Assembly (NCBI GenBank): GCA_035624355.1
Contig: DASPRQ010000002.1
Coordinates: 1-10,820, forward strand
DNA length: 10,820 nt
DNA from: Usitatibacter sp035624355
GTDB lineage: Bacteria > Pseudomonadota > Gammaproteobacteria > Burkholderiales > Usitatibacteraceae
Direction of reading: 5' to 3'
This document shows positions 7,705-10,820 of the stretch, in pieces. The translations under genes and the position numbers were made by a program. How positions within the stretch are numbered: position 1 is the stretch's first letter; each line of letters opens with the position of its first letter. Under the pieces are notes generated by a model. It saw only the letters and a program-made list of their open reading frames with translations, had not been told where the DNA came from and ran no database searches.

Positions 7705-8316
7705 TCAGAAGCTCACGGGATCGAGGGAGCGCCAGAGGTACCAGGTCGCGACCGAGCTCCACGGCGACCACGGCCCGGCGATGGCGCGCATCTCGTCCCG
7801 GCTGAGGGGCTCGCCGCCGTTGTAGGCGCGCTCCATCGCGCGCTTCAGGCCCAGGTCGCCCACGGGCAGCACGTCGGGGCGCTTCAGGTGGAAGATGAGG
7901 AACATCTCGACCGTCCAGCGGCCGATGCCCTTCACGCGCACGAGGTCCTCGATGATCGCCTCGTCGTCCATGCGCGCCCAGCGCCGCGGGCGCACGGCGC
8001 CCGTGTCGAAGTGCGTGGCGAGGTCCCTCACGTAGCGCGCTTTCTGCCCCGAGAGCCCGCAGGCGCGCAGGGCCTCCTCGGTGAGCCCCGTGACGCTCGC
8101 CGGGTCGACGGCGCCGGCGGCCCCCGCGAAGCGCGCCCAGATCGACTGGGCCGCCTTCACCGAGATCTGCTGTCCGACGATGGAGCGGCACAGCGTCTGG
8201 AACGCGTCGCCGCGGCTCACGATGTCGGCGTCGGGGAAGTCGCGGATGAGCTTGCGCAGGACCTTGTCGCGGCGCGCGAGGTGCGCCTTCGCCCGCGGCC
8301 AGTAGTCGGGAACCAT
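7705..8316 (-). CDS. DNA-3-methyladenine glycosylase, HhH-GPD superfamily (AlkA/Mag1 type)
   Basis: Base excision repair enzyme expected to remove alkylated purines such as 3-methyladenine. It has 203 residues and corresponds to the HhH-GPD core without the N-terminal domain of E. coli AlkA, as in yeast Mag1-like proteins. SIVGQQISVKAAQSIWARF (45-63) is the conserved first block. The helix-hairpin-helix is LVRVKGIGRWTVEMF (125-139), and the catalytic aspartate is Asp154 in LPVGDLGLKR. Trp134 occupies the position where lyase-type members such as endonuclease III have the catalytic lysine, so it should be a monofunctional glycosylase. No Fe-S cluster cysteine set is present. The ATG at 8316 (MVPDYWPRAK) has no SD; TACAAT lies 6 nt upstream. 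The frame remains open further upstream, but that part is Arg/Pro-rich antisense of comEC. It converges with lolD (30-nt gap) and diverges from comEC. Confidence 0.92.
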   Translation of the reverse strand: MVPDYWPRAKAHLARRDKVLRKLIRDFPDADIVSRGDAFQTLCRSIVGQQISVKAAQSIWARFAGAAGAVDPASVTGLTEEALRACGLSGQKARYVRDLATHFDTGAVRPRRWARMDDEAIIEDLVRVKGIGRWTVEMFLIFHLKRPDVLPVGDLGLKRAMERAYNGGEPLSRDEMRAIAGPWSPWSSVATWYLWRSLDPVSF

Positions 8317-8328
8317 GCCGGCATTGTA
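8317..8328 (-). promoter_or_regulatory. -10-like hexamer directly upstream of the glycosylase
   Basis: TACAAT (8328-8323, minus strand) matches TATAAT at 5 of 6 positions and ends 6 nt before ATG 8316. The interval GCCGGC holds no SD. The geometry places transcription initiation at the A of the start codon. A -35 match is not evident (CTGCGC at a 17-nt spacing). Confidence 0.5.
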
Positions 8329-8367
8329 GGCGGGAGGCCCCGTCGGCGCAGGTCGCCGCGCCGCGTT

Positions 8368-8375
8368 AGGAGAAG
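8368..8375 (+). promoter_or_regulatory. Ribosome binding site of comEC
   Basis: AGGAGA (8368-8373) precedes ATG 8376. GGAG ends only 3 nt before the start, closer than usual, which may mean modest translation. It still supports this start, because the protein begins with a hydrophobic segment as expected. Confidence 0.6.
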
Positions 8376-10769
8376 ATGCGTGTCTTCGCGCTCGCCTTCG
8401 TCGCCGGCACCTTCCTGCTGCAGAACCAGCGCTCGCTTCCCGAGCTGCCGTACGCGCTGCTCGGCGTGGCCGCGGGGCTCGCCTGCGCGCTCGTGCCGCG
8501 GCGCCGCGTCGCGGCCCGCGGCGTCCTCCTCGTCGCTTGCGGCGCGCTCGCGGGGTTCGGCCATGCCGCGTGGCGCGCGCAGCGCGTGCTCGAGGATCGC
8601 CTGCCCGTCGCGCTGGAAGGCCGCGACGTCGTCGTGCAGGGGCTCGTGGCGGGCCTCCCGCAGGTCGGGGCATCGGCGACGCGCTTCCTCTTCGAGGTCG
8701 ATCGCGGCGCGGCGGGCGGGCAGGTCGACGGGCGCGAGGCGGCCGCTCCCTCGCGGATCTCCCTCTCGTGGTTCGCACGGGTGTCGGAGTCCGGAATCGA
8801 GCCGCCCCCGGCGCTCGTGCCCGGCGAGGGATGGCGCTTCACGGTGCGGTTGAAGCGGCCGCGCGGCCTCGCGAATCCCCACGCGTTCGATTTCGAGCCC
8901 TGGGCCCTCGAGCGCGGCATCCGCGCGACCGGCTACGTGCGTGCCGGCGAGCGCCTTCCCGCGGCCCGCGCGGAAGGCTGGCCCTACACCCTGGACCGCT
9001 GGCGCGGCGAGGTGCGCGGCCGCATGCAGGCGGAGCTCGGTGAGGCGAGGCTCGCCGGCGTGCTGGTGGCGCTCGCCATCGGCGACCAGGACGCCATCGC
9101 GGAGGCCGACTGGCGAACCTTCTGGCGCACCGGCGTGGGCCACCTGATGAGCATCTCCGGCCTGCACATCACCATGCTCGCGGGGCTCGGGTTCGCCATC
9201 GCCCATTTCGTCTGGGTGCGCGTGCCGGGGCTCGCCGTGCGCTGGCCCGCGCGCAAGGCGGCGGCGCTCGCGGGCGTGGCCGCGGCGCTCGCCTACACGC
9301 TCATGACCGGCTGCGCCGTTCCCGCGCAACGCACGCTCCTCATGCTCTCGGCGGTAGCCGCCTGCGTGCTCGCCGACCGCCACGGCTCGCCTTCGCGGGT
9401 GCTCGCGCTCGCCGCGCTCGTCGTGGTCGCGGCCGACCCCTGGGCCGTGCTCGCGCCGGGCTTCTGGCTGTCCTTCGGCGCGGTCGCCTCGATCTTCTAC
9501 GCGGCGGCGTTGCGCACGGGACGGCCGGGCAGGGTGCGGGCCGCGTTCGTCGAGCAGCTCGCCGTGACGGTGGTCATGCTCCCGATGCTCTTCGCGCTCT
9601 TCCAGCAGGCCTCGCTCGTCGCGCCGCTGGCCAACGCCTTCGCGATCCCGCTGGTGAGCCTGGGGGTGGTGCCCCTTGCGCTAGCGGGGGCGTTTCTCCC
9701 GCTGCCATTCCTCCTGCATGCGGCCCACGGGCTCATGCTCGGCGTCATGGTGCCCCTCGAGTGGCTCGCGGCGCTGCCGTGGGCGACAGTGGAGCGGGCG
9801 GCGCCGCCGCCATGGGCCCTGGCGTGCGCCGCGGCCGGCGCCCTGTGGCTGCTCGCCCCGCGGGGCGTGCCGATGCGAAGCTGCGGCCTCGTGTGGATGC
9901 TTCCGCTCCTCGTGCTGCCCGCGCCGCGCCCTGCGCCCGGAGAGGCGTGGATCGACGTGCTCGACGTCGGCAACGGGCTCGCGGTGGTCGTGCGCACCGC
10001 CGCGCACGCGCTGGCTTACGACGCCGGCCCGAGCTGGAACGGCGACGCGGACACGGGCAACCGCATCGTCGTGCCGTTCCTGCGGGGCGAGGGCGTGCAG
10101 CGCCTCGACGCCCTCGTGATCTCCCACGCCGACGACGACCACTCGGGCGGCGCGGCCTCCGTGGCGGCGGAGCGCTCGCCGGGCTGGATGCTTTCGTCGC
10201 TGCCCGAGGAGCACCGGCTGCACGGGCTCGTCGCGCCGTCGCTGCGCTGTGCGGCGGGCGAGGACTGGGAGTGGGACGGCGTCGAATTCCGCGTGCTGCA
10301 TCCGGGCGCCGAGATCTACGGCGCGCGGGGCCCGCGCAAGGAGAACGATCGCGGCTGCGTGCTCAAGGTCTCGACGCGGTCGCGCTCGATGCTGCTCTCG
10401 GCCGACGTCGAGGCCCGCGCCGAGGCGGAGATGCTCGCCCGGGATCGCGCGGCCCTCGCCTCGGACGTGCTCCTCGTGCCGCACCACGGCTCGAGGACCT
10501 CCTCGACGCCCGCGCTCGTCGAGGCGGTCGACCCGGCCATCGCGATCCTCTCCGTCGGCTACCGCAACCGCTTCCATCACCCGAGCCCCGCGGTGGTCGC
10601 GCGCTATGCCGCGCGCGGCGTCGAGCTTCGCCGCACCGATGCGGAAGGGGCCCTGCGCGTCGTGCTGCCGGCGCGGACGGGAGCCGAGCCCGCCGTCGCC
10701 GGCCAGCGCGCCGCGTGCCGCTACTGGAGCGCGCGCGAGGACTGCCTCACCGCCCGAGCCGCACCCTGA
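8376..10769 (+). CDS. comEC: DNA internalization-related competence protein ComEC/Rec2
   Basis: Inner-membrane channel that carries single-stranded transforming DNA into the cytoplasm. The 797-residue protein has the full three-part architecture. Hydrophobic segments at about 1-66 are followed by the soluble DUF4131-type domain (about 70-200). The competence membrane domain (about 225-515) contains the signature HLMSISGLHIT (256-266), AVPAQRT (314-320) and many membrane spans. A C-terminal metallo-beta-lactamase-like domain (about 525-765) carries DVGNG (530-534), DAG (549-551), the metal motif HADDDH (584-589), NDRGCVLKV (657-665), LSADVE (674-679), VPHHGS (701-706) and HHPSP (734-738). The HxxxDH motif is intact, so the proposed nuclease activity could be retained. 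DVGNG is DVGQG in most relatives. The last 23 nt overlap the end of the convergent downstream gene. Presence suggests capacity for natural transformation, but pilus and ComEA genes are not in view. Confidence 0.95.
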   Translation: MRVFALAFVAGTFLLQNQRSLPELPYALLGVAAGLACALVPRRRVAARGVLLVACGALAGFGHAAWRAQRVLEDRLPVALEGRDVVVQGLVAGLPQVGASATRFLFEVDRGAAGGQVDGREAAAPSRISLSWFARVSESGIEPPPALVPGEGWRFTVRLKRPRGLANPHAFDFEPWALERGIRATGYVRAGERLPAARAEGWPYTLDRWRGEVRGRMQAELGEARLAGVLVALAIGDQDAIAEADWRTFWRTGVGHLMSISGLHITMLAGLGFAIAHFVWVRVPGLAVRWPARKAAALAGVAAALAYTLMTGCAVPAQRTLLMLSAVAACVLADRHGSPSRVLALAALVVVAADPWAVLAPGFWLSFGAVASIFYAAALRTGRPGRVRAAFVEQLAVTVVMLPMLFALFQQASLVAPLANAFAIPLVSLGVVPLALAGAFLPLPFLLHAAHGLMLGVMVPLEWLAALPWATVERAAPPPWALACAAAGALWLLAPRGVPMRSCGLVWMLPLLVLPAPRPAPGEAWIDVLDVGNGLAVVVRTAAHALAYDAGPSWNGDADTGNRIVVPFLRGEGVQRLDALVISHADDDHSGGAASVAAERSPGWMLSSLPEEHRLHGLVAPSLRCAAGEDWEWDGVEFRVLHPGAEIYGARGPRKENDRGCVLKVSTRSRSMLLSADVEARAEAEMLARDRAALASDVLLVPHHGSRTSSTPALVEAVDPAIAILSVGYRNRFHHPSPAVVARYAARGVELRRTDAEGALRVVLPARTGAEPAVAGQRAACRYWSAREDCLTARAAP

Positions 10770-10820
10770 AGAAATGCGTCATCTCGTCCCACGAGCGCCG
10801 GGCCGCCTTCTCGTTGTAGG
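10747..10820 (-). CDS. C-terminal end of a convergent gene, possibly dienelactone hydrolase family
   Basis: From the right edge the minus strand reads YNEKAARRSW, then DEMTHFFRVRLGR and TGA at 10749-10747, 23 visible codons. The pattern Tyr, paired Ala, (S/A)W, then FF and a terminal hydrophobic-Gly-Arg resembles the C-terminal helix of dienelactone hydrolase-like alpha/beta hydrolases (typically YxxxAAxxAWxRTLxFF). No catalytic residue is in view, so the assignment rests on the tail alone. The reading frame overlaps the last 23 nt of comEC tail to tail. A chance open frame cannot be fully excluded, but the family-like sequence and the edge position make a real gene likely. Confidence 0.55.
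   Translation of the reverse strand, partial: YNEKAARRSWDEMTHFFRVRLGR

Noticed and set aside
8344..8363. CGGCGC/GCGCCG inverted repeat with an 8-nt loop between the glycosylase and comEC
   Set aside because: Six-base arms of this composition arise often by chance in DNA of this GC content, and it is not aligned with any promoter-like element.
9681..10580. 299-codon minus-strand frame opposite comEC
   Set aside because: Low-complexity Arg/His/Val-rich shadow over the conserved lactamase domain.

Overview
The window is a compact, very GC-rich (roughly 70% by eye) stretch of bacterial chromosome filled with housekeeping genes. Gene content and order point to a proteobacterium, most likely a betaproteobacterium. 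The indicators are an RpfE-type protein overlapping recJ, followed by prfB and lysS, with a divergent lolC-lolD pair and a nearby comEC. This assignment rests on remembered synteny and protein style, not on a search.

Layout. Positions 1-5699 are a minus-strand block, read right to left: RpfE-type protein (5699-4695), recJ (4702-3017), prfB with its programmed +1 frameshift (2975-1871), lysS (1868-348) and the start of a glycine-zipper envelope protein that runs off the left edge (300-1). The first four genes are tightly packed (8-nt overlap, 41-nt gap, 2-nt gap) and look like an operon. A 63-nt divergent intergenic region with a long inverted repeat separates this block from plus-strand lolC (5763-7007) and lolD (7000-7674), which overlap by 8 nt. 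A monofunctional HhH-GPD DNA glycosylase lies on the minus strand (8316-7705). comEC follows on the plus strand (8376-10769). Its 3' end overlaps the last codons of a convergent gene that resembles dienelactone hydrolase and runs off the right edge.

How the genes work together. prfB and lysS serve translation. recJ, the alkylation-type glycosylase and comEC concern DNA repair, recombination and uptake; RecJ degrades single strands 5' to 3', and ComEC forms the inner-membrane channel for transforming DNA. LolC and LolD extract outer-membrane lipoproteins from the inner membrane.

No new multi-gene system, mobile element, CRISPR array or RNA gene is visible. The most interesting signal is at gene starts. 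prfB, the glycosylase and the RpfE-type gene lack a Shine-Dalgarno sequence and instead carry a -10-like hexamer (TATAAT, TACAAT, GATTAT) 5-7 nt before ATG, the geometry expected for leaderless mRNAs. Neighbouring genes such as lysS and the glycine-zipper gene have ordinary ribosome binding sites. No stretch longer than about 65 bases lacks a gene.
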